From Geoalkalibacter sp. (GTDB taxonomy: Bacteria > Desulfobacterota > Desulfuromonadia > Desulfuromonadales > Geoalkalibacteraceae): a DNA stretch of 64,000 bases. Each line of letters begins with the position of its first letter. Position 1 is the first letter of the stretch. Made by a program: the position numbers and the translations under genes. This document shows positions 35,665 through 43,934 of this stretch, one piece after another. Under the pieces are notes generated by a model, which saw nothing but the letters and a program-made list of their open reading frames with translations, was not told the DNA's origin and did no database searches. The stretch lies in assembly GCF_030605225.1 (NCBI RefSeq), contig NZ_JAUWAV010000017.1:1-64000 (forward strand), read 5' to 3'.

Positions 35665-36288
35665 TTATTTGGTGCCGAAGATCTTATCCCCGGCATCGCC
35701 GAGGCCGGGCAGAATGTAGCCCTGTTCGTTGAGCCGCTCGTCGATGGCGGCGACGTAGATGTCCACATCGGGATGGGCGCTGGTGATGCGGGCGATTCCC
35801 TCGGGCGCCGCCACCAGAAACAAACCCATGACCTTGCGGCAGCCGGCGGCCTTGAGCAGATCCACGGTCGCCACCAGGGTGCCGCCGGTGGCGAGCATGG
35901 GGTCGAGAATCAGGGCAATGCGTTCCTCGACGCAACTGGTGATTTTCTCGAAATAGCGGACCGGCTCCAGGGAATGCTCATCACGGTAGAGCCCGACGAC
36001 ACTCACCTTGGCGCTGGGAATCAGATTCAAGGCGCCCTCCATCATTCCCAGACCGGCGCGCAGGATGGGCACCAGGGTAATCTTCTTGCCCTTGATGCGG
36101 CGCACGCCTACGGGGCCGGACCAGCCCTCCTCGATGACCGATTCCATTTCAAGGTGCTTGGTCGCTTCGTAGGTGAGCAGCATGGCCAGTTCCGCGGCGA
36201 GTTCGCGGAAAGCCTTGGTGCTGAGGTCGTGCCGGCGCATCAGGCCGAGCTTGTGCTGCACCAGCGGATGGCTGATTTCATGAACCAC
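35665..36288 (-). CDS. upp: Uracil phosphoribosyltransferase
   Basis: Makes UMP from uracil and PRPP in pyrimidine salvage. The sequence is close to E. coli Upp throughout: [43 protein letters not shown], the PRPP loop [13 protein letters not shown] and the C-terminal uracil site [18 protein letters not shown]. The start is GTG 36288, because GAGGAG lies seven bases upstream and homologues start there; an ATG at 36306 would precede the ribosome site. It is followed by uraA and preceded by an orphan gene in what looks like one operon. Confidence 0.97.
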   Translation of the reverse strand: MVHEISHPLVQHKLGLMRRHDLSTKAFRELAAELAMLLTYEATKHLEMESVIEEGWSGPVGVRRIKGKKITLVPILRAGLGMMEGALNLIPSAKVSVVGLYRDEHSLEPVRYFEKITSCVEERIALILDPMLATGGTLVATVDLLKAAGCRKVMGLFLVAAPEGIARITSAHPDVDIYVAAIDERLNEQGYILPGLGDAGDKIFGTK

Positions 36289-36333
36289 GAAAGGGCTCCT
36301 CGGCATTCAAAGGTGGTTGGGGCGAAGGCGGGA

Positions 36334-36783
36334 TCAGGAGATGCCGGGCCGCGGATCCTCGGCCAGACCCGCCGGGGCGTTAAAGCTGTAACGGCTGTAA
36401 TGCCCGGCGACCTGATCGTTGATCTCGCGCGTTTCGCGAATCTGGCGCACCAGTTCCTGAAAGGCGTGGTTCTCCCAATCATGCCGGGCATCCAGATTGA
36501 GATATTGAGGAGACTTGCGGGTCGCCAGGGCGCGGTTGGGGCCTTCCAGGCGCAGCAGCAGCCAGGCGTCGGCCACATCTTCCTCGACGATGCGCTCGGG
36601 ATCGATTCGTGCCGATTCGGCCATCAGCAGCTGAGCGGAAAACTGCGCCGCCAGCCGCTCTATGGCCTCGCCGTGTTCACGCAGCAGGCGGGCCGCTTTC
36701 TTGCTGTCGCTCACATCGACGAAGATAAGGACGCGGGCCGTGCGAAACTTGCGGTAATCCACCAGCATCTGTGACCTGAGCAT
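36334..36783 (-). CDS. Orphan cytoplasmic protein, 149 aa
   Basis: Not recognised. The ATG has GGGAGG five bases upstream. The first 60 residues suggest an alpha/beta fold (YRKFRTARVLIFVDVSDSKKAARLLREHGEAIERLAAQFSAQLLMAE). The rest is helical and charged (HDWENHAFQELVRQIRETREINDQVAGHYSRYSFNAP). No signal peptide, membrane helix or cysteine is present. It lies 45 bp upstream of upp in the same orientation, so a link with pyrimidine salvage is possible but unproven. Confidence 0.75.
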   Translation of the reverse strand: MLRSQMLVDYRKFRTARVLIFVDVSDSKKAARLLREHGEAIERLAAQFSAQLLMAESARIDPERIVEEDVADAWLLLRLEGPNRALATRKSPQYLNLDARHDWENHAFQELVRQIRETREINDQVAGHYSRYSFNAPAGLAEDPRPGIS

Positions 36784-36872
36784 GGGTGCCTCCCTGATTC
36801 CCTCAACATGAGTCCAAGGCACAAGCTTACCCCGTCGAATTTCAACTCACAAGACGGCGCATCGAAAAAATC

Positions 36873-38036
36873 TCAGGACAAACGATTCTTGAAATCTTCG
36901 TAGCCGAACTCCCGCACCAGTTTCAGGGTGCCGTCCTTGCGCCCGTAGTAAATTGAAGGAAGCTTCATGCCGTTGAAGGTATTGGTCTTGACCATGGAGT
37001 AGATGGCCATGTCGAGGAACACCAGGCGGTCGCCGACGTCCAGGGGCCGGTCGAAGGAATAGTCGCCGATGACGTCGCCGGCCAGGCACGAAAGGCCGCC
37101 CAGGCGATAGGTGTGTGCTTTTTCGCCCGGCAGCCCCGCATCGATGATCTGCGGGCGATAGGGCATCTCCAGCACATCGGGCATGTGGCAGGTGGCCGAG
37201 GTGTCGAGAATGGCGTTGGCGATATCGTGATTGCGGGTGAGATCGAGCACCGAGGCCACCAGGATTCCGGCATTGAGCGCCACGGCCTCGCCGGGTTCGA
37301 GATAAACCTCGAGGTGCGGATGGCGGGCCTTGAAATCCTTGAGAATGCGAATGAGGTGGCCGACATCGTAATCGGCACGGCTGATGTGATGCCCGCCGCC
37401 GAAATTGACCCAGCGGATGCGGTCGAAGAATGCGCCGAATTTCTCCTCGAAATGCACCAGGGTGCGCTCCAGGGCATCGGCGCCCATCTGGCAGAGGGTA
37501 TGAAAATGCAGCCCGCTGATCCCCTCCAGGGCCGTTTCGTCGAATTCCTCGCGAATGATGCCCAGCCGGGAACCGGGACCGCAGGGGTCGTAGATGGCCA
37601 CTTCGGTTTCGACATGCTCGGGATTGCAGCGCAGGCCGAACTCAAGGGCGGGATTGAGCTCGCGGGCCAGCTTGCCGAAGCGTCGCCACTGAGAGATGGA
37701 ATTGAACACCAGATGGTCGCAAAGCGGCGCGATCTCACGGATATCGGCCTCGCTGAAGGCGGCGGCAAAGGCGTGCACTTCCCCGCCGAACAGTTCGCGG
37801 CCGAGGCGCGCCTCGTGCGGGCCGCTCGCGCAGGTGCCCTTGAGGGTGCGGCGCAGCAGGGGAAAGCAATGATGCATGGCAAACCCCTTGAGGGCGAGCA
37901 GGATGCGCACCTCGGCCTGGTCCATGACCCGCCGCAGGATGGCCAGGTTATGCTCCAGGGCTTCCTCAAAAACTACGAATGCCGGAGTCTTGACTTGGCT
38001 CAGGTCGGTTTTGCGGGCACAGAATTTATCCATCAT
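36873..38036 (-). CDS. nspC: Carboxynorspermidine decarboxylase
   Basis: A PLP-dependent decarboxylase of the alanine-racemase-fold (fold III) class that converts carboxyspermidine or carboxynorspermidine to spermidine or norspermidine. The PLP lysine is in ILLALKGFAMHH near the N-terminus; phosphate- and substrate-binding parts are WVNFGGGHHISRADYD and the C-terminal SATCHMPDVLEMPYR and GGLSCLAGDVIGDY. Length is 387 aa. Starts at the first of two adjacent ATGs (38036), with AGGAAAG upstream. It follows the carboxynorspermidine dehydrogenase gene, giving the alternative polyamine route that avoids S-adenosylmethionine. Confidence 0.94.
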   Translation of the reverse strand: MMDKFCARKTDLSQVKTPAFVVFEEALEHNLAILRRVMDQAEVRILLALKGFAMHHCFPLLRRTLKGTCASGPHEARLGRELFGGEVHAFAAAFSEADIREIAPLCDHLVFNSISQWRRFGKLARELNPALEFGLRCNPEHVETEVAIYDPCGPGSRLGIIREEFDETALEGISGLHFHTLCQMGADALERTLVHFEEKFGAFFDRIRWVNFGGGHHISRADYDVGHLIRILKDFKARHPHLEVYLEPGEAVALNAGILVASVLDLTRNHDIANAILDTSATCHMPDVLEMPYRPQIIDAGLPGEKAHTYRLGGLSCLAGDVIGDYSFDRPLDVGDRLVFLDMAIYSMVKTNTFNGMKLPSIYYGRKDGTLKLVREFGYEDFKNRLS

Positions 38037-38065
38037 GAACTGATCTTTCCTGGCGATGAGAGACG

Positions 38066-38098
38066 GCAAAGCCCGGTTACGCGGGTTCCGGGCTTTGC
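38066..38098. other. Hairpin between the two carboxynorspermidine genes
   Basis: GCAAAGCCCGG (38066-38076) pairs perfectly with CCGGGCTTTGC (38088-38098) over an 11-base loop. No T-run follows on the minus strand. It may protect or divide the transcript. Confidence 0.6.
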
Positions 38099-38112
38099 TG
38101 TACTTTGGTGGA

Positions 38113-39306
38113 TCAGTCTTCCAGGCTTCGGTCGAAGACCTCTTTCCAGGGCAAGCCGAAGCGGTTGAGGTCGGCCATGAAGGGATCGGGATCGAACTGC
38201 TCCATGTTGAACACCCCCTCCCCGCGCCAGGCGCCGGTCAGCATGAGTTTGGCGCCGATCATGGCCGGAACGCCCGTGGTGTAGGAGATGGCCTGAGACT
38301 TGACCTCGGCGTAGCAGGCCTGATGGTCGCAGATGTTGTAGATGTAATATTTGCGCCGCTTGCCATCCTTGATGCCGTCGACCATCACGCCGATGCAAGT
38401 GTAGCCCTTGGTCAGGGGGCCGAGGGAGGCCGGGTCGGGCAACAGCGCCTTGAGGAACTGCAGGGGGATAATCTGCTGGCCCTGGAATTCGACGGGCTCG
38501 ATGCCCGTCATCCCGACATTTTGCAGGACTTCCAGGTGCTTGAGATAATTGTCGGAAAAGCTCATCCAGAAGCGGGCGCGCTTGAGGCCGGGAACGAACT
38601 TGGCGAGGGATTCGAGCTCCTCGTGGTACATCAAGTAGATGTTGAGGGTGCCCAGGCCCTCGGGCATCTCGAAGGGACGCTTGACCGAGAGAGGCTCGGT
38701 TTCAATCCACTGGCCGTTTTCGTAATAGCGTCCCTTGGCCGTGACCTCGCGGATGTTGATCTCCGGATTGAAGTTGGTGGCGAAGGGCATCCCGTGGCTG
38801 CCGGCGTTGCAGTCGATGATGTCGAGGGTATGGATTTCGTCGAAATGATGCTTGAGCGCGTGCATGGTCATGACGCTGGTCACGCCGGGATCAAAGCCGC
38901 TGCCGAGCAGGGCCATGATGCCCTTGTCCTTGAAGCGGTCGTGATAGGCCCACTGCCAGCTGTATTCGAATTTCGCCGTGTCCGGCGGCTCGTAATTGGC
39001 TGTATCGAGGTAGTCGACGCCGGTCGCCAGGCAGGCATCCATGATGGACAGATCCTGGTAGGGCAGCGCCAGGTTGACCACCAGGTCGGGCTGAAAGTCT
39101 CTGATCAACGCAACGGTTTCTTCAACATTGTCCGCGTCGAGCTGTGCCGTGCGGATGGGCCGCGGCAGCATGGCGGCGATCTTGTCGCATTTGGACTTGG
39201 TGCGGCTGGCCAGGCAGATTTCCTCGAAAACCTCAGGCAGCATGGCACATTTCCAGGTCGTCACCTGGCTGACGCCGCCGGCGCCGATAATCAGTACTTT
39301 ACCCAT
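38113..39306 (-). CDS. Carboxynorspermidine synthase (saccharopine dehydrogenase family)
   Basis: Condenses aspartate semialdehyde with putrescine or 1,3-diaminopropane and reduces the imine with NADPH. The Rossmann start is KVLIIGAGGVSQVTTWKCA; other family features are VNLALPYQDLSIMDACLATGVDYLDTANYE, LLGSGFDPGVTSVM and the long catalytic insert with FWMSFSDNYLKHLEVL. Length is 397 aa. GGGAGG precedes the ATG. Assignment as the polyamine enzyme rather than lysine saccharopine dehydrogenase rests on sequence type and on nspC downstream. Whether spermidine or norspermidine is made cannot be told. Confidence 0.92.
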   Translation of the reverse strand: MGKVLIIGAGGVSQVTTWKCAMLPEVFEEICLASRTKSKCDKIAAMLPRPIRTAQLDADNVEETVALIRDFQPDLVVNLALPYQDLSIMDACLATGVDYLDTANYEPPDTAKFEYSWQWAYHDRFKDKGIMALLGSGFDPGVTSVMTMHALKHHFDEIHTLDIIDCNAGSHGMPFATNFNPEINIREVTAKGRYYENGQWIETEPLSVKRPFEMPEGLGTLNIYLMYHEELESLAKFVPGLKRARFWMSFSDNYLKHLEVLQNVGMTGIEPVEFQGQQIIPLQFLKALLPDPASLGPLTKGYTCIGVMVDGIKDGKRRKYYIYNICDHQACYAEVKSQAISYTTGVPAMIGAKLMLTGAWRGEGVFNMEQFDPDPFMADLNRFGLPWKEVFDRSLED

Positions 39307-39339
39307 GGGTCATCCTCCCGGAGTTGAAAAATCCCAACA

Positions 39340-39368
39340 ATTTAACCAATTCTCCTCCGGAGTGCAAA
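39340..39368 (-). promoter_or_regulatory. Promoter of the carboxynorspermidine operon
   Basis: On the minus strand TTTGCA (39368-39363) and TTAAAT (39345-39340) are 17 bp apart, about 35 bp before the start codon. Confidence 0.45.
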
Positions 39369-39400
39369 CAGCAAAAGAATCCTGGAAAAAATTTTCCCGC

Positions 39401-39429
39401 TTGACAGGGGTCGGATCGACATATAACAT
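39401..39429 (+). promoter_or_regulatory. Promoter of the small membrane-peptide gene
   Basis: Consensus TTGACA at 39401-39406 is followed by TATAAC at 39422-39427 (15-bp spacer) or TAACAT at 39424-39429 (17-bp spacer). The gene's ATG is about 28 bp further. Confidence 0.6.
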
Positions 39430-39436
39430 CGTTATA
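39422..39436 (+). promoter_or_regulatory. Perfect palindrome over the -10: possible operator
   Basis: TATAAC-ATC-GTTATA is a 15-bp perfect inverted repeat that covers the -10 and the likely transcription start, the position used by repressors. The cognate regulator is not identifiable here. Confidence 0.5.
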
Positions 39437-39456
39437 AAAAAGAGGGAGGTAGGCTC

Positions 39457-39558
39457 ATGGAAAATCAGAAACATTCGGGTTATTTCCTTGTTCAGATTGT
39501 CCTCGTTGCCCTAAGTTGCGCCGTTTTTGGCGCTGTCCTCGTCCATTTCCTAACCTGA
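39457..39558 (+). CDS. Single-span membrane peptide, 33 aa
   Basis: The reading frame is MENQKHSGYFLVQIVLVALSCAVFGAVLVHFLT, with a polar N-terminus of eight residues and one hydrophobic helix of about 24. The ATG follows GAGGGAGGTAGGCTC, a near-ideal ribosome site. A consensus -35, a palindrome over the -10 and a perfect terminator 45 bp downstream enclose it, so the unit is transcribed alone. Similar small membrane proteins act as regulators or subunits of transporters, respiratory complexes or proteases; nothing here says which. It could instead be a toxic type I peptide, but no antisense RNA promoter was seen. Confidence 0.7.
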   Translation: MENQKHSGYFLVQIVLVALSCAVFGAVLVHFLT

Positions 39559-39602
39559 GAACAGCGGCAAAAAAAAGAAACAACGTTCCTCTCTTCCTGA
39601 TG

Positions 39603-39628
39603 TGGCCCGCGATGCGGGCCATTTTTTT
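39603..39628 (+). terminator. Intrinsic terminator of the small membrane-peptide gene
   Basis: TGGCCCGC (39603-39610), a GAT loop and GCGGGCCA (39614-39621) are followed by seven T. Confidence 0.92.
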
Positions 39629-39639
39629 GTAAAGGAGAG

Positions 39640-40035
39640 TTAGTTGTGCATTTCCAGAAGGGTGTAGTCCTGCAGGATGCCGTTCTGGTCGAAAAACAGG
39701 CGCAGGGTGGTGTGCTGGTGAGAGACGGGACGCGGATCGAGGGCATGGGCGTTGGCGATGCGGCGTCCGCTGTAGGTCCAGACTTCGGCGTCGGGGAAAA
39801 GAGGATGGCGTCCGGCGTCGGGGAGCAGAAAGGAGCGCGAGCTGTCGCCGGGACGGATGATCGACTGAGGTGGGCCGAGTAGGTTATAGGCATCCTCGCG
39901 GCTCGTCTGACCGTGGACCAGATGGTAGCCGAGGCTTGTTGCATTGAGATTGCGCGCGCCCGAATCGAGAGAAGGGCCGCAGGCCGAAAGAAAAAAGACG
40001 GTCGCGAGGATCGGCAACCAGCAGTGGGGACGCAT
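39640..40035 (-). CDS. SmpA/BamE-like small lipoprotein, 131 aa
   Basis: A probable lipoprotein: signal MRPHCWLPILATVFFLSAC ends in a lipobox (LSAC, Cys19). The mature part contains LVHGQTSREDAYNLLGPPQS and TTLRLFFDQNGILQDYTLLEMHN, the pattern of SmpA/OmlA-type domains in which a G-x-T-x2-D/E-x3-L-G-P-P segment precedes beta strands. Whether it is part of the Bam complex or an unrelated member of the fold is unknown. The ATG at 40035 has AGGAG eight bases upstream; a TTG at 40041 is less likely. It lies 69 bp after fabH. Confidence 0.72.
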   Translation of the reverse strand: MRPHCWLPILATVFFLSACGPSLDSGARNLNATSLGYHLVHGQTSREDAYNLLGPPQSIIRPGDSSRSFLLPDAGRHPLFPDAEVWTYSGRRIANAHALDPRPVSHQHTTLRLFFDQNGILQDYTLLEMHN

Positions 40036-40104
40036 AAGCAAGGCTCCTGGAGATCAAAAATTTCCTTTCTTATCGACCCCTGGCCTTCGAGAATTTAATT
40101 CTTT

Positions 40105-41088
40105 TTAGAAGCGGATCAGCCCCGCGGCCCAGGTGAAGCCGGCGCCGAAGGTGACCGCCGCCACCAGATGGCCCGGCGCGATGCGGCCCGAGCGGCGTGC
40201 CTCGTCGATGGCCATGGGAATCGAGGCGGCGGAGGTGTTGCCGAACCGATCGACGTTGACGTAGACCCGGTTCTCGGGCATGCCCACTTTTTTGCCCACC
40301 GCCTGAATGATGCGCAGATTGGCCTGATGGGGAATGAGCAGGTCGATGTCCTCAAGCCGCACCCCCGATTTTCCAAGAACCTGATCCAGGCCGTCGCTCA
40401 TGGCGGCTACCGCGTGACGAAAGACCTCGCGACCTTCCATGCGAATGGCGTGCAGATGGAGGTTGTCGGGACGCGGCGGATTGGCGCTGCCGCAGCCGGG
40501 ATTGATGAGCAGTTCGGCATGGCGGCCGTCGCTGGCCAGATGCATGGCAAGGATGCCGCGTTCGTCGCTGCTGGGGCCGATGACGGCGGCGCCGGCGCCG
40601 TCGCCGAAGAGGGTGCAGGTGTTGCGGTCGCTCCAGTCGACCTGGGAGGTCAGCACTTCGCCGCCGATGATCAGGGCGTGGCGAAAATCGCCGGTGCGGA
40701 TCAGGCTTTCGCCGAGACGCAGACTGTAGAGAAAACCCGAGCAGGCGGCAGAGACATCGAAGGCCGCGGCCTTTTCGGCACCGAGTTCTTTTTGCACCAG
40801 GCAAGCGGTGGCGGGAAATTTATAATCGCCGCTCACCGTGCCGACGATGATCAGATCGATGTCCTGGGGCCCGAGTCCGGCGTCGTCCAGCGCGTTGCGG
40901 GCGGCCGCCGCGGCCAGCTGCGCCACGCCGGTGCCGGGTTCGGCGATATGACGGGTGCGAATGCCCGTGCGCTCGATGATCCACTGGTCCGAGGTGTCGA
41001 CCATCTTCTCCAGATCGGCGTTGGTCAGGATTTTCTCGGGAACGGCACGGCCTGTGCCGAGAATTCGTACAAAAGGTTTGTCTGGCAT
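40105..41088 (-). CDS. fabH: 3-oxoacyl-ACP synthase III
   Basis: Condenses acetyl-CoA (or another short acyl-CoA) with malonyl-ACP to start fatty acid synthesis. The thiolase-fold triad is Cys116 (DVSAACSGF), His in IPHQANLRI and Asn in GNTSAASIP. Start and end segments (GTGRAVPEKILTN; VTFGAGFTWAAGLIRF) are typical. Length is 327 aa. Unlike the common arrangement it is not next to plsX, fabD or fabG, so it may be a second copy with a different primer preference. A 16-bp palindrome lies in its leader. Confidence 0.95.
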   Translation of the reverse strand: MPDKPFVRILGTGRAVPEKILTNADLEKMVDTSDQWIIERTGIRTRHIAEPGTGVAQLAAAAARNALDDAGLGPQDIDLIIVGTVSGDYKFPATACLVQKELGAEKAAAFDVSAACSGFLYSLRLGESLIRTGDFRHALIIGGEVLTSQVDWSDRNTCTLFGDGAGAAVIGPSSDERGILAMHLASDGRHAELLINPGCGSANPPRPDNLHLHAIRMEGREVFRHAVAAMSDGLDQVLGKSGVRLEDIDLLIPHQANLRIIQAVGKKVGMPENRVYVNVDRFGNTSAASIPMAIDEARRSGRIAPGHLVAAVTFGAGFTWAAGLIRF

Positions 41089-41106
41089 GCTTGGCTGGCC
41101 TCCTTA

Positions 41107-41122
41107 CGAAAAAACTTTTTCG
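41107..41122 (-). promoter_or_regulatory. A/T palindrome in the fabH leader
   Basis: CGAAAAA-AC-TTTTTCG is a perfect 7+7 inverted repeat about 20 bp upstream of the fabH ATG, downstream of a possible extended -10. It is placed as an operator or leader hairpin could be. Confidence 0.35.
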
Positions 41123-41321
41123 GACGAGGCGAAAAAATAGCACAGGGCACGGAGTTGGCCCAAAGGGAAAATCAGGTGCCACTGTCCAGTCGCGCTGCAC
41201 GCGGGCGTCTGGGGCAGGGCGATTGCGCCTGAAGCAAATGTTTGAGCATGTTTGCCGAATGCGACGGCGTCCTTGCCGGCAAGACGTACCGAACGAAGAT
41301 GGCCGGGCCGGGAAATCCTGG

Positions 41322-41370
41322 GGGAATAAAAGAAAGGCCCGAGCAATGGAAAGATTCCAGCCGGGCCTTG
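41322..41370 (-). terminator. Intrinsic terminator of eno
   Basis: On the minus strand AAGGCCCG (41369-41362) pairs with CGGGCCTT (41341-41334) across a 20-base loop, and TCTTTTATT follows. Confidence 0.8.
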
Positions 41371-41396
41371 TTGTTTGAGCGGAGAAAACTTCTGAT

Positions 41397-42810
<1,414 letters not shown>

Positions 42811-42922
42811 GTCTTCTTTACCCTCGCGCGGCGAGAGGACTCCGCCCGGCAAAAGACATTGATTTTTCTCCGGCCGGGATGCTAATGTTCCCAATTTAAA
42901 GCTGAAAGAATTCTTACGAGGC

Positions 42923-43906
42923 ATGTACTTGGAAGAAAGCGATACAAGCGGCCGTTTCCGGATTGAAGATCAGGGCCTGGCCGTCCTGCTGTTCGGACAG
43001 CAGAACCGAAACCTCAAGCAAATCGAGAGGATTCTTGGGGTGCGCCTTAGCTCCCGGGGTAGCGAACTCTCCATTCAGGGCGATCCCCTGCAGGTCGCCC
43101 TGGCGCAGCGTCTGCTTGAACAGTTGCTGGAGCTGTTGCGCGAGGGCTATCCCCTTTTTCCCCCCGATATCGATTATGCCGTGCGCATTCTCAGTGCCGA
43201 TTCCCGGGCGCGGCTCAAGGATATTTTTCTCGATACCATTTTTGTCTCCTTCCGCAAGAAAATCATCTCGCCCAAAAGTCTCTCGCAGAAAGCCTACATC
43301 GATGCCATTCGCCACAGCGACGTGGTTTTCGGCATCGGCCCGGCCGGGACCGGCAAGACTTATCTGGCCATGGCCATGGGCGTATCCTTTCTCATGAGCA
43401 AGGAAGTCAGCCGCATCGTGCTGGTGCGCCCGGCGGTGGAGGCGGGCGAGAAACTGGGATTTCTGCCCGGCGATCTCGTCGAGAAGGTCAATCCCTACCT
43501 GCGCCCCCTCTATGATGCCCTCTATGATATGCTGGGCTTTGAAAAGGGGCAGGGGCTCATCGAAAAGGGCGTGGTCGAGGTCGCGCCCCTGGCCTTTATG
43601 CGCGGACGCACCCTCAATGACGCCTTCGTGATTCTCGACGAGGCGCAGAACACCACTCCCGAGCAGATGAAAATGTTTTTGACGCGCCTTGGCTTCGGCA
43701 GCCGCGCGGTGGTGACCGGCGATGCCACCCAGACCGATCTGCCCACGGGCAAGGCGTCGGGACTGATGGAGGCGATGCGGATTCTCAAGGGTATCGATCG
43801 TATTACCTTCAACCATTTCACCGATGCCGATGTGGTGCGTCATCCCATCGTCCAGGCGATCGTGCAGGCCTATGACCGCGCAAGCCTGAAATCCGAGGAG
43901 AAGTGA
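42923..43906 (+). CDS. PhoH-family ATPase (YbeZ/PhoL type)
   Basis: A cytoplasmic P-loop NTPase linked to RNA metabolism; in many bacteria it is encoded beside YbeY and is thought to work with it on rRNA. A KH-like N-terminal region (residues about 20-75, FGQQNRNLKQIERILGVRLSSRG) precedes the ATPase domain with Walker A GPAGTGKT (139-146), Walker B AFVILDEAQNTTPEQ and VVTGDATQTDLP. Length is 327 aa. It heads an operon of six genes running to lnt. A weak promoter TTGATT-N16-GCTAAT lies at 42859-42886. Confidence 0.93.
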   Translation: MYLEESDTSGRFRIEDQGLAVLLFGQQNRNLKQIERILGVRLSSRGSELSIQGDPLQVALAQRLLEQLLELLREGYPLFPPDIDYAVRILSADSRARLKDIFLDTIFVSFRKKIISPKSLSQKAYIDAIRHSDVVFGIGPAGTGKTYLAMAMGVSFLMSKEVSRIVLVRPAVEAGEKLGFLPGDLVEKVNPYLRPLYDALYDMLGFEKGQGLIEKGVVEVAPLAFMRGRTLNDAFVILDEAQNTTPEQMKMFLTRLGFGSRAVVTGDATQTDLPTGKASGLMEAMRILKGIDRITFNHFTDADVVRHPIVQAIVQAYDRASLKSEEK

Positions 43907-43934
43907 GCCTGCGGCTGGATTCAAGGCTCTGATT

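Larger units (their letters stand above)
41089..41396. other. Intergenic region between fabH and eno
   Basis: No gene is supported on either strand. It contains the eno terminator (41322-41370), a leader palindrome (41107-41122) and, on the minus strand near 41141, an extended -10-like TGCTATTTT with no good -35. The stretch 41150-41320 shows nothing assignable. Confidence 0.5.

Noticed and set aside
38061-38098. Possible GEMM (c-di-GMP/cGAMP) riboswitch because of a CAAAGCC stretch next to a stem
   Set aside because: Wrong strand for the flanking genes, and the tetraloop, receptor and second stem of GEMM are missing. No other GEMM-like site was found in the window.
39457-39558. Type I toxin gene
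   Set aside because: A membrane peptide fits, but no antisense RNA promoter or repeat copies were seen, so the label is not supported.
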